Shown here: piece by piece, positions 8,360 to 16,862 of the stretch | Numbering within the stretch: position 1 is the stretch's first letter | How the letters are laid out: every line of letters begins with the position of its first letter | Source of the DNA: MGIIb-P sp963934015 | GTDB lineage: Archaea; Thermoplasmatota; Poseidoniia; Poseidoniales; Thalassarchaeaceae | Length of the DNA: 45,346 nt | Direction of reading: 5' to 3' | Assembly (NCBI GenBank): GCA_963934015.1 | Contig: CAWVWT010000016.1 | Coordinates: 1-45,346 of the forward strand | Translations under genes and position numbers: made by a program | Notes under the pieces: generated by a model | What the model was told of the DNA's origin: nothing | Databases searched by the model: none | The model's input: only the letters and a program-made list of their open reading frames with translations

Positions 8360-9127
8360 TCAAAGTGCAATAATTGGGTGAAGATAACAGGCGATTAAAG
8401 CACCCGAACCTATCGCCAATGTGTTGACCATACCCTTGCCAATGTATCCTCTATTTTCCAGCACAGCACCGAACAGCGAATCGATTTGACAACCAATGAA
8501 TCCTATGAGTGTAACACTTAGAATGAATTCAAATGGGCTGGCCAAAGCATCGGCACCGATCAAGAGTCCAAGCCCGGTTGCGATGAGTGCAATTAGCAAG
8601 GCACCCGCTAAAGCTGCGAATTGGCCGGTAGGGCTGAAACCACCATTGACCCCCCGCTCGCATTTTTTCATAGTCGTGATCATGTAGACTCTGTTATCGA
8701 GGGCACCAAATTCACTGGCGAATGTATCTGATGCTGCGACGGCCACAGAGGCAGCAAATACGGGGAACAATGTTTCCCAATCTTTCGAGGTGAAGGCCAA
8801 GATGGAAACAATTAGCGGAATACCACCATTGGCCACAACATTAGTCCAATCTCGTTCACCTTCATCTCCCTCATGGAAACCATGCTGGCGTTTTTCTTCG
8901 TATCGCCATCGAGTCGCTGCAAATCCAGCACACAGGAATGAAAGTAGAATGACGAGCCAGGACCAATGCCCACCAATGGCCACACCCAATCCGAGTGCTG
9001 CGGCAGCCCAGGTTCCAGCCTCGTTGAGGATATGGCGAACGCGACTGACAATCATCAAAACCAAGATGAGAGCAAATGAAATCACCAGATTTGTCTGATC
9101 GATTCCACCGACCATCTCGAACTCCAT
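8360..9127 (-). CDS. DUF92 integral membrane protein (VTE5/VTE6-related)
   Basis: 255 residues with about six to seven membrane helices. The DUF92 hallmarks are visible: AASDTFASEFGAL in the middle, then ERGVNGGFSPTGQFAALAG and IGCQIDSLFGAVLENRG. Family knowledge: plant relatives phosphorylate phytol or phytyl phosphate, and the archaeal members are thought to act on isoprenoid alcohols or phosphates, which would suit archaeal lipid recycling. That role is inferred here. It has its own start after a 121-base gap and is followed closely by the thioredoxin-like membrane protein gene. Confidence 0.85.
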   Translation of the reverse strand: MEFEMVGGIDQTNLVISFALILVLMIVSRVRHILNEAGTWAAAALGLGVAIGGHWSWLVILLSFLCAGFAATRWRYEEKRQHGFHEGDEGERDWTNVVANGGIPLIVSILAFTSKDWETLFPVFAASVAVAASDTFASEFGALDNRVYMITTMKKCERGVNGGFSPTGQFAALAGALLIALIATGLGLLIGADALASPFEFILSVTLIGFIGCQIDSLFGAVLENRGYIGKGMVNTLAIGSGALIACYLHPIIAL

Positions 9128-9201
9128 GGTGCTACCTCGGGCTCCGTGAACTAAAGAATACGATTGAATGTTTGGACACCGAGATGCGGGAAGTAAATGC
9201 G

Positions 9202-9223
9202 CACTTGAATTCGGATTTAAGTG
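9202..9223. repeat. Hairpin between PrsW-type and DUF92 genes
   Basis: CACTTGAAT / ATTTAAGTG around TCGG: nine pairs on the plus strand including one G-T wobble. Read on the minus strand it lies 26 bases after the PrsW stop, with an AT-rich stretch (TTATTT) between, so it may contribute to 3'-end formation. The same segment contains CTTAAATCC, a possible TATA element for the DUF92 gene. Confidence 0.4.
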
Positions 9224-9248
9224 TTTAATACAGTAAATAAGTATGAAC

Positions 9249-10835
9249 TTACATTTTTTGATTGTTTTGCTGGGTCATGGTTGCTAGAGTGGCCTGATAC
9301 TCGTCCACTTCACTACCATCGGGTGCTGCTCTAACACTGTGGAGTAAGCCTGAACCAATAACCAAAACCGCTGTAACTAAGACAACCGTAAGCAATAATT
9401 CTAGAAGTACATACACTATATCTGACATCCCAACATCGACAGCAATCAGATACAGAAGAATGCTAGTCCCATTCCACGTTGCATGGCCTAACATTGCGAG
9501 TAAAATTCCGAATACGATTTTTTCAGGAAGAGGTACAGTTATCCATGGTTTCTTGGTGATAATTTCCTGTGTTGGGGTCCAAATTTGGATCCCTGCTGGG
9601 TTTACTGCGACACCACCTACGGTAGATTGTGGGGTCTCAAGAACCACACCTGAATCTTTGTCAACCAATTTCCAATCACTACCCTGCTTTTCTGGTGCTT
9701 TGATTTGATGTCCAGCCTCCGCAGCCAATTGTAGCGCTGTGGCTCTCGCTCTCATGATAGTCCAACCCATCGCAGCTCCAGTGAGTCCGGTCCAGAAAGC
9801 ATGTCCTGGAATAGACCCAATACCTCGAATGAGAATTGTCACACTGAAGAAAACACCAGCAGATGATTCTGAAATATACATTAGATTTTCAATAATTGCA
9901 AAACCAAGCCCGACTGTGAAACCAATTTGGAAGCCATGTTTTGGTGATCGTATTTTTGAAGCAAAGAACCAGATGGCAGCTGCCTTGCAAAGTTCTTCCC
10001 CAATAGGTGCCGACATCATCGCACCAAGATAAAGCAAATTGTCTTCAGAAATATTTGGCAGTATTGCAGTGATGATTCCAGGGAATAGCCAACTGTTGAT
10101 CATGACTGCTGGAAGAGCACTAAGAATTCCAGCCATCAACCAAGCCTCTGCATCCCGCCTCCTTGTGGGCAATCCAATTCTCTTGGTTGAATGTGACCAC
10201 CATCCCATAACTGGTATGCTGAATCCGATGAGTACAGTTGGGATAATCAGAATTGCAGCCAACCAGAATGCAATATCAAGTGCCAACATGATGCTAAGTC
10301 CAATCGCAACTACAACAGTAATTGCAAAAATGAGCCATGATGTCGAACTGGCTGGGACATCTAGGATAGAATCATCTCGCAGCAAGTGACGATCTAATCG
10401 TGTCGGTATTTGTGTTTGCAATGATCCGTGTTGAGACGTAATCACATGCAACAGTTGACCATTCGAATCAGGAACAGCTCGTTCCAGAAGAACCACTCGC
10501 GGTCGTCGCATGGCAACAATAGCAAGCATGAATGGAATTGCGAAAACCATACACAAAGCACCCCAGAGTGGATCGCCATCCAGTGCAATAATCCACCCAC
10601 CTGCTACTGATTGCTCAAAGAAGAATAGAAGGACGACTAGCCCCACAACACGTCCATACATTCGCCAAGGACGACTTGGTCTTGCCATCTGCAAATTGGT
10701 TGGGGCTGGTGACAATGGGACAGGTTCTGGCATGACCAAGGTCATGCCTTGGGGAATCGCCATCATTGTCGGAACTTGTGTGGTTACAACGGGTGCCTGG
10801 TAAGAATGAGGGGTTTGTGGGCCCCCTGGTTGCAT
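9249..10835 (-). CDS. PrsW-family intramembrane protease
   Basis: About 528 residues from ATG 10835; an in-frame ATG at 10859 would add eight. A Pro/Gln-rich cytosolic N-terminus precedes about eleven membrane helices. The PrsW glutamate pair is in APIGEELCKAAAIW, followed by GFTVGLGFAIIENLMYI, the histidine of GSIPGHAFWTGLTGAAMG, and a late GHATWNG, all diagnostic of this CAAX-protease-like membrane metalloprotease superfamily. Bacterial PrsW performs site-1 cleavage of an anti-sigma factor; the archaeal substrate is unknown. A soluble insert (about 375-425) interrupts the membrane part. Upstream TCAAATG, about 25 bases before 10835, fits a leaderless start. Confidence 0.85.
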   Translation of the reverse strand: MQPGGPQTPHSYQAPVVTTQVPTMMAIPQGMTLVMPEPVPLSPAPTNLQMARPSRPWRMYGRVVGLVVLLFFFEQSVAGGWIIALDGDPLWGALCMVFAIPFMLAIVAMRRPRVVLLERAVPDSNGQLLHVITSQHGSLQTQIPTRLDRHLLRDDSILDVPASSTSWLIFAITVVVAIGLSIMLALDIAFWLAAILIIPTVLIGFSIPVMGWWSHSTKRIGLPTRRRDAEAWLMAGILSALPAVMINSWLFPGIITAILPNISEDNLLYLGAMMSAPIGEELCKAAAIWFFASKIRSPKHGFQIGFTVGLGFAIIENLMYISESSAGVFFSVTILIRGIGSIPGHAFWTGLTGAAMGWTIMRARATALQLAAEAGHQIKAPEKQGSDWKLVDKDSGVVLETPQSTVGGVAVNPAGIQIWTPTQEIITKKPWITVPLPEKIVFGILLAMLGHATWNGTSILLYLIAVDVGMSDIVYVLLELLLTVVLVTAVLVIGSGLLHSVRAAPDGSEVDEYQATLATMTQQNNQKM

Positions 10836-10969
10836 AATCAACGCTACACACGGTAGCATTTGAGGGTCCCGCTCAGTTCGCCCATCAATCAGGCGGCAGA
10901 GCCGCTAGCATTAGGTTATCATCACAGCAGGGAATTACACGAAGGGTTTCTCACTCAAGAATTCTCTGT

Positions 10970-11164
10970 TTATTTGCCCAGTAATCCACCGCATTCAGTG
11001 CAATAGATCTCGCTCCTAGAATCATCTCGTTTCATTGCAAAGCGTCCACAATGAGGGCAAGGGGGTAGACCATGACCAGAGTTTGGTTCACGATTCCTCC
11101 GCCTAAATCGCCGAATGATTGGGATTCGGGGCCAACCTCGCTTCGGTTTGCGAACCTTAGGCAT
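10970..11164 (-). CDS. Small basic zinc-ribbon protein
   Basis: 64 residues, beginning MPKVRKPKRGWPRI. The first half is highly basic; the second half is a C4 zinc ribbon (CPHCG ... CTECGGLLGK) with 15 residues between the cysteine pairs, resembling TFIIB- or ribosomal-type ribbons. Probably binds RNA or DNA; no family recognised. An in-frame GTG at 11182 could add six residues, but ATG 11164 gives the more natural N-terminus. It follows the amidotransferase fusion gene's stop on the opposite side by about 40 bases and is read in the same direction. Confidence 0.7.
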   Translation of the reverse strand: MPKVRKPKRGWPRIPIIRRFRRRNREPNSGHGLPPCPHCGRFAMKRDDSRSEIYCTECGGLLGK

Positions 11165-11206
11165 ACGCGTCCCGTTCTGCACGCCATCTTTACGGTTTAC
11201 GATTCA

Positions 11207-13858
11207 TCAATCGTGTTTGGCTGCCCAGCTATCTTCGACCGAGAGTGCCTTGTTCTTCAGTGGGATAATCTTTCGATACACATCTTCTGGTGCTCGAACT
11301 TCTCCGCCTACAGTCAAGAGTGCTGCCAAGGAGATGCCAAAGTGTGCCTCGTTTTCAACGAGGAGCGGTTCAAGGATATCCCAGTCAGCCGCGGTGAGAT
11401 CGGTGAAGCCTCCGCCGTTGAGTTGGCTCGCACTGACTCGTTCATATGGGTCTCGGACATAGATGGCCCCACCACTGGACAAACTGAACAGGTTGCCTCC
11501 AGGATACGGTGTTTCCATCGCTCGAATCTCTCCTTTGTCATCATGTTCGATACCGTTGATAATGACAAAACCACCACCTTCTAGAGGGTCTCCAGCCATG
11601 AATGACTCAGCGAGATAATCTAACGCTGTGCCGTTGATGACCAATTTTGGGCTGCCGACACTGTTGATCATTGGGCGACCGGCGGCATTCCCGCGGATGA
11701 ACAGATTACCACCTTTGGCACCATAGCCATAGCATTGGCCAACATCACCATGAACAACCGTGGTACCTTTGTTGTGAATCTGACCGATTTGGTCCTGTCC
11801 ATTGCCATGCATGTGAATGATCATACCATCATTGCCACTTCCGAGGTAATCACCGACACTTCCGTAGACATCGATTCTGACATCATCTGTATCCATACCA
11901 AATCCATTGCCGATGAAGCGATGTCCGTGGCACAAAATCACGTGGAAGTTGCGCCAACCATGTTTGTGCAGAGCAATGAGTTCGCGTGCAAGGCTCTCTT
12001 GCCCTTCAATTGGATAAGGGCGCGCATCGACAACAATAGCCTGCTCAAGGCTTCCGGGGTCGGGTTTGTGCCCAGGGGTCTTTTGACCAACAAAATGTGA
12101 ACAGGGTGCAGAACTGCTACCCATTAAAATCTCGACCAGGGCATCCTCAACATGATCCAGCCATCGACTTCTTCGCAAGTTTCCTGTTGCGTAGCATCGA
12201 TCTAACAGATATTGTAGGCATTTGACTGCCTCGGTACGACTAACCTGTTGGGAATAGGTATGGAGTTCAGAGAGCATGGTTTTTGCTGCGGCCCAGTCCA
12301 TCGTTTGAAGAGCCTCGACACAAGCTTCGTATCGACCCATAGCATCGCCTTCTGCAGGCCAATTGACCTCACAAGTCATCGCAGAATCCATGATTGTGAA
12401 ATCACCACCAGGGTGGGTGTCGACCAAGCCACCGAACTTGTCGGTCATAACCAAATCAAAACTTCCATCGGTTTGCTTATGGACATCGAATAGGAAGGCG
12501 CCACCGTCGGTGTAAGAACCACCACGAGCATTCCAATATCGATCACATCGTCGCCAGAATCGACTGTCTTCAGCTGACAAACTTTCCATGACTGCATCGA
12601 TTACTTGTTTTTCACTTGCACAGAACGCGATTCCAACCTCGCCACGTTGGTAAGAGAACACTTGGGGTCGAAGCATGCTGGTATCAGTGATACCAATTAA
12701 GCGGTGATGGCCCTTGCCTGCACCCTGAGCGATAATGAAGAACCAAGGCCCATCAGGTGACCCGTGAATGTGGGTTTTCTGAATAGCTTCGTACACTTTC
12801 TGCTTTTCTTCAGGTAGCATGATGAAATCCAGTTCGCTGGTCGGAGCCAATGATTCGATGAGATATTCCATCGGGTAGCCATAGACACGGTGGTGCAAAT
12901 CAAAACCAAGTGCGGCTACTTCTGTGTCGGTAAAGAACAATGGTTCCATGCCTCTCTGTGCGAGGTAATCTTTGACCGATACATAGTTGCTAAAGTCACC
13001 ATTGTGAACCAGTGCTACATCGATGCCTTGTCCGAATGGATGTGCGCCACCAGGGTGTGTAACTCGGCCGCGGGTAGGGTAACGATGGTGGCCAATCCAA
13101 ACATGGGCTGTGAATTCATCCAGGCAGTAGTACTTGATCACATCTTCTGCGTAGCCAACAATCTTCAGAATTAGCATATCGCGCCCATGGCTGAGAACGA
13201 AGGCATCCGCGCGCCCATCTTGAGCATAGAATTCGACATTGAGTTTGTGCGTATTTCTGTATACATATTCTGAATTGATGGCCTCTTCATCAGAAAAGTC
13301 CCCTGGGTTCATTCCACTCTCTGTGAACATCTCTGCAATTCCATCTTCAGTAGGCTGTACCCAATAACAGGTCACTGCGGGAGGGCATACTTCGAGTGCT
13401 GAGAGTTCAGTCCAATCCTCAAGTTGTGGCATATCAAATGTATGGATGACCTCAAAGGCAGAATGGATGTATTTTGCTTCCACCTCTTCACGGAACCCGT
13501 CATTGACCCAAGCAATGGCGACCAGATATGCATCCTCAAGTACATCTTGGGTGGTGTCAAATTGTGCTGGATTAAGGCCCACCATCGCGATACCGCCGCC
13601 CTTTCCATTGCCTCTGTTCCTCATTTGTTCTAGAGATTTGAATAAATGTCGACCCGCAATTGGAATTTCACAAGCCAGTCCGACAACTCCACAGCCACCT
13701 TCTGCAGCATCTGCATCATTCCTCTCAATCTTTGGTAACGAATTGGTCAACATCCGACGTGCTTGTATAATCGCATCAGGATTCGCAGGTACATCACCCC
13801 GTGGTCGTCCGACAACTTCGAGATATTCGGTTGGTGTACCGGGTAGATTGGCATGCAT
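11207..13858 (-). CDS. Glutamate-synthase-like fusion: class II amidotransferase + GXGXG domain
   Basis: 883 residues. About 56-480 is a class II glutamine amidotransferase: catalytic C56 in EGGCGVVGLAC, the RNRGNGKGGG loop, GHHRYPTRG, AHPFGQ, LVHNGDFSNY and TDTEV, all intact. About 640-870 is the glutamate synthase GXGXG beta-helix domain (GNGFGMDTDD, GSVGDYLGSGNDG, GATTVVHGDVG-like repeats, GGNLFIRGNAAGR). The 55 residues before C56 should be removed as a propeptide for the cysteine to act as nucleophile. The domain pair equals MgsA+MgsB (GlxB+GlxC) of N-methylglutamate synthase, here in one chain, with the FMN subunit encoded just upstream. GGAGGTGA precedes the ATG. Confidence 0.9.
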   Translation of the reverse strand: MHANLPGTPTEYLEVVGRPRGDVPANPDAIIQARRMLTNSLPKIERNDADAAEGGCGVVGLACEIPIAGRHLFKSLEQMRNRGNGKGGGIAMVGLNPAQFDTTQDVLEDAYLVAIAWVNDGFREEVEAKYIHSAFEVIHTFDMPQLEDWTELSALEVCPPAVTCYWVQPTEDGIAEMFTESGMNPGDFSDEEAINSEYVYRNTHKLNVEFYAQDGRADAFVLSHGRDMLILKIVGYAEDVIKYYCLDEFTAHVWIGHHRYPTRGRVTHPGGAHPFGQGIDVALVHNGDFSNYVSVKDYLAQRGMEPLFFTDTEVAALGFDLHHRVYGYPMEYLIESLAPTSELDFIMLPEEKQKVYEAIQKTHIHGSPDGPWFFIIAQGAGKGHHRLIGITDTSMLRPQVFSYQRGEVGIAFCASEKQVIDAVMESLSAEDSRFWRRCDRYWNARGGSYTDGGAFLFDVHKQTDGSFDLVMTDKFGGLVDTHPGGDFTIMDSAMTCEVNWPAEGDAMGRYEACVEALQTMDWAAAKTMLSELHTYSQQVSRTEAVKCLQYLLDRCYATGNLRRSRWLDHVEDALVEILMGSSSAPCSHFVGQKTPGHKPDPGSLEQAIVVDARPYPIEGQESLARELIALHKHGWRNFHVILCHGHRFIGNGFGMDTDDVRIDVYGSVGDYLGSGNDGMIIHMHGNGQDQIGQIHNKGTTVVHGDVGQCYGYGAKGGNLFIRGNAAGRPMINSVGSPKLVINGTALDYLAESFMAGDPLEGGGFVIINGIEHDDKGEIRAMETPYPGGNLFSLSSGGAIYVRDPYERVSASQLNGGGFTDLTAADWDILEPLLVENEAHFGISLAALLTVGGEVRAPEDVYRKIIPLKNKALSVEDSWAAKHD

Positions 13859-15189
13859 CAGGCCTCACCTCCGGCCATATAACGCAGTAAATCGGTCCGG
13901 CCGCGCAATTCACCAACGGTAGATAGACCAAGTTGGCGTAATATTTGCTTCAGTCGATTGGCCAATGCTGTGTAGTACTTGTCGAGGCGATCTGCACCCC
14001 AGGCCTGCTGAACCCATTCTTGCAATTCTACATCAGTAGTAGTCAGGCCCCATGGACATCCGCGTCCACTCGGTCCACCTTCACAGTTTGAACATCGAGT
14101 ACAACCCATGGCGACCAAGTCACTGGTGCCGAGAACACAACCATCCGCTCCCAATGCAATCGCTTTGGCGATATCATCAGCAGTTCGAACACCACCACTT
14201 GCGATGAGGGTCACATTATCTCGAATCCCTTCCATTTGCATGAATTTGTGGACCTTTGGAATCGCCAATTCAATTGGCATGGCAATGTTCTTTTTGGCGA
14301 TTTCAGGTGCAGCACCAGTCCCTCCAAATCCTCCGTCAAGATGGATGATATGAGCGCCGGCATAGTAGGAACCCACCGCTACCATGTCCACGTCGTGAGG
14401 CGTGCTTACCTTGACCGACATCATCGCAGTCGGATTGACAGTTTTGATCCAATCGAGATGCTTCATATGATCCTCGACAGAATAGGTTGAATGGAAGGGG
14501 AATGGGCTGAACAGACTAACGAACGGTACACTGCCTCGCATTTTTGCAACCTCATCACCAGCTTTTGAGGCCAACAGGTGGCCACCCAGTCCAGGCTTAG
14601 CGCCCTGTGCATACTTGAATTCAACAATCGGTGCAGCCTGAATTGATTTCTCTTCCACACCAAAATAACCGGTTGCAACTTGCGTGATGACATGCTCTGC
14701 GCATTCGTAGAGTTGTGGTGGGTAACCGCCTTCCCCTGTCGACATCAAGGTATTCCATTTCTTGGCATTGAGAGCACGAGACATCATGACATTGACCGAT
14801 ACGGAGCCGTATGACATGCCGCCTCCATACCATGGAATGTCAATGGTGCGCTTGTGGCGTTCATCACCGCGCCGATTCAATTCGAGTGAAATATCGATTT
14901 CAGCATCTTCTGGCAAGTGTTGATCTTCGGGTAATTCTTTGAATTCTAGTTTATCAAAACCGCCACCGCTGCGACCAGTTTTGTAGTTTAGATGATCCGG
15001 GCATTCCCCCGTTTCAGCCATGTACCATGCGCTAGTAATCAATTCGTCAGTCCAACGCGCATCACCGAGGGCTTCAGGGAGGTCATAGGCCGTATCTGGA
15101 AATGCTCGCTGATGGAAACCATCGTGCATGAGGTGAAGCGTTTTTTCCAATAATTTCGGGCTTGGTTTTGTCCATTCTTTTTTGGCCAT
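13858..15189 (-). CDS. FMN/Fe-S glutamate synthase central-domain protein (MgsC/GlxD-like)
   Basis: 443 residues, the size of stand-alone GltB2-type subunits. FMN-binding barrel motifs: GGMSYGSVS, STGEGGYPP, KPGLGGHL, HIIHLDGGFGGTGAAP and LIASGGVRTADDIAKA. A cysteine cluster GCTRCSNCEGGPSGRGCPWG (C-x2-C-x2-C-x8-C) sits where glutamate synthase holds its [3Fe-4S] cluster. It would accept ammonia from the fused amidotransferase and aminate a 2-oxoglutarate-type acceptor. Coupled to its neighbours by end-to-start contact on both sides and by GGAGGTGA sites, so one complex is likely. Glutamate versus N-methylglutamate as product is not decidable by eye. Confidence 0.92.
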   Translation of the reverse strand: MAKKEWTKPSPKLLEKTLHLMHDGFHQRAFPDTAYDLPEALGDARWTDELITSAWYMAETGECPDHLNYKTGRSGGGFDKLEFKELPEDQHLPEDAEIDISLELNRRGDERHKRTIDIPWYGGGMSYGSVSVNVMMSRALNAKKWNTLMSTGEGGYPPQLYECAEHVITQVATGYFGVEEKSIQAAPIVEFKYAQGAKPGLGGHLLASKAGDEVAKMRGSVPFVSLFSPFPFHSTYSVEDHMKHLDWIKTVNPTAMMSVKVSTPHDVDMVAVGSYYAGAHIIHLDGGFGGTGAAPEIAKKNIAMPIELAIPKVHKFMQMEGIRDNVTLIASGGVRTADDIAKAIALGADGCVLGTSDLVAMGCTRCSNCEGGPSGRGCPWGLTTTDVELQEWVQQAWGADRLDKYYTALANRLKQILRQLGLSTVGELRGRTDLLRYMAGGEA

Positions 15190-16640
15190 TAGTGCTCACC
15201 TCCAGGGAATCCTTCGATGTCACCGAAGGCTTCAGCCTCCAAGTGTCCGCACCACATGGCACGCCCAATTTCACCGCGGAGGCGGCGAACTTCACGCACC
15301 CCCATCGCCCCAAGAATCTCCAGCAGTTGGTCTCGCCATGAGCAAGAGAGGTTGAGGATTCGTTGCACCGCCCATTCCTTGTCGAATTTCGCTGGTAATT
15401 TGACACCGGCAACACCACGCGTCTTTGTATCCCCTAACAGACGTGCTTGCATGGCAATCATGAGCGGATGGTCAAGTCCTACAGCATCCATTCCAGTGAT
15501 GATAGACTTGGGTAGATGGTCTGCACCAGCAATGCCTCCAGTTCCGATTAGGGTGACTTCATCGCGACATCCTTTCTCAATCAAAGCGAAATGCGCTTCT
15601 TGGTAGAGGTCCATGACAAATCCCCCCGCATCTGATTCCCCATGGTGGTCGGAGATTAAATGAATAATTGACACACCGTTGTCCACCATCTCCATCATGG
15701 TGCTCATCCAATCTCCTGCAAATGGCAATTGAATTGACACTAATAGTGGGTGCTCCTTGATTTGATTCCAAGCCGCAAGGTTCCATGATGTCATTTCGAT
15801 CATTCGAGTTCCGTTACCGTGACTTTCGATGTTTCCAATTTGACCTGGTGCAATCATTGGCACCACATTTGGACTGGCCAATCCTTGATTGGTCACCGTG
15901 GCCTCAGGGAGGAAGGCTAGCGTATCCACAATCCCTGCGGTTTCTGCAAGAATTTCAGGGATAATCCCCGTCGAGACTGAATCGGGCGGGGGGGCATAGA
16001 TGAATGGTACCTGAATTGTCACCATTTTGGGTGCGTCCAGAAGACCTCCAGTAGGTGTGAACTTCAAGCGCATGGGCTTGGAACCCAAATCAACACTTGT
16101 GCCGATGAGTTCTCGGCCGTGAATACCATCTCGGCTGGGCCGTACAATTTCAGACATATCTGTGAACATCTGATCAAAGCCAGGGCCACCAAATCGCCCG
16201 CGATATCCTTGGCCGCGAACGGGAACAGTTCCCTTTTTTGCTTCTTCATCAATAGTCGAAATGTGTTTGCTTGTGAGGTAGGAATCACCCAATGCAGCCA
16301 AATCAGGGTTGTGTGTAACCGTGACAAATTCAGGATGTTGAACTTCACATCGCAAGCACCCAACGCAGAGATCAGGGCGTGGTGAGAATCCACCAACTGG
16401 CCCGCTGAACACCCCGTAGGTACAAGGTCGACTGAAAACAACATCCCAGTGTCCGAAATACTTGAAGAACTCCTTGACGAGTAATCTCGCCAATCCAAAT
16501 TTTCCAACCTTTACATTGAATCGCCGGGGGAATTTCTGTCGGTGGTCAGTTTCGGTTGTGTCGATATGATATCGATGATAGTCATCTGCACGTTCGCGAT
16601 TCAATCGAGCTTGCTCTGCCACTGGCAATTGTATTGCCAT
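15189..16640 (-). CDS. Second FMN-binding glutamate-synthase-like protein with CxxCxxC motif
   Basis: 483 residues from ATG 16640, chosen because GGAGG lies about eight bases upstream; the frame is open to 16742. A TIM-barrel FMN domain is suggested by MVTIQVPFIYAPP, QLPFAGDW, GVSIIHLISDHHG, VTLIGTGGIAGADHLPKSI and GMDAVGLDHPL, a diverged version of the glutamate synthase central domain. Near residues 90-105 is CVGCLRCEVQHPE, a ferredoxin-like half motif whose fourth cysteine is histidine. It is the first gene of the operon, so it may deliver electrons to, or be a paralogous subunit of, the complex made by the next two genes. Confidence 0.8.
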   Translation of the reverse strand: MAIQLPVAEQARLNRERADDYHRYHIDTTETDHRQKFPRRFNVKVGKFGLARLLVKEFFKYFGHWDVVFSRPCTYGVFSGPVGGFSPRPDLCVGCLRCEVQHPEFVTVTHNPDLAALGDSYLTSKHISTIDEEAKKGTVPVRGQGYRGRFGGPGFDQMFTDMSEIVRPSRDGIHGRELIGTSVDLGSKPMRLKFTPTGGLLDAPKMVTIQVPFIYAPPPDSVSTGIIPEILAETAGIVDTLAFLPEATVTNQGLASPNVVPMIAPGQIGNIESHGNGTRMIEMTSWNLAAWNQIKEHPLLVSIQLPFAGDWMSTMMEMVDNGVSIIHLISDHHGESDAGGFVMDLYQEAHFALIEKGCRDEVTLIGTGGIAGADHLPKSIITGMDAVGLDHPLMIAMQARLLGDTKTRGVAGVKLPAKFDKEWAVQRILNLSCSWRDQLLEILGAMGVREVRRLRGEIGRAMWCGHLEAEAFGDIEGFPGGEH

Positions 16641-16700
16641 GGACCCATCCTCCATGTTCTCACTTGTCTTATCCAAACCAGTCGCTAGCATCAGCCACGT

Positions 16701-16713
16701 CCCCCTACGGGGG
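16701..16713 (-). promoter_or_regulatory. 5' leader hairpin with GTA loop (glutamate-synthase-like operon)
   Basis: On the minus strand CCCCC GTA GGGGG. An AT-rich element (AATGATTAAG, 16734-16743) is centred about 25 bases before the first base of the stem, so the stem is predicted at the very 5' end of the mRNA, with a leader of about 75 bases to ATG 16640. Confidence 0.55.
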
Positions 16714-16771
16714 CACGGGTTTGGTTGACCCCTCTTAATCATTCAGAAACCAAAGGGAGCATTTTGACAAT

Positions 16772-16835
16772 AAAAAACGAACATTCTGTACGTTTGACTA
16801 CAAAATAACTTAATTGTTATACATATGATTAAAAA
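16772..16835 (-). terminator. U-tract terminator region after the PAP2 gene
   Basis: On the minus strand, T5 (16831-16835), the inverted repeat ATAAC-AATTAA-GTTAT (16805-16820) followed by TTTT, and T6 (16772-16777) lie 28 to 91 bases after the PAP2 stop. Archaeal polymerase terminates at U-tracts, and the hairpin-plus-U arrangement strengthens the call. Confidence 0.6.
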
Positions 16836-16862
16836 TATGGGCTACATGAGTACATTCGGACC

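Noticed and set aside
10893..10905. GCGGC-AGA-GCCGC stem upstream of the PrsW-type gene as another family member
   Set aside because: Loop is TCT on the coding strand, the stem is only five pairs, and a TATA-like element at the right distance is missing.
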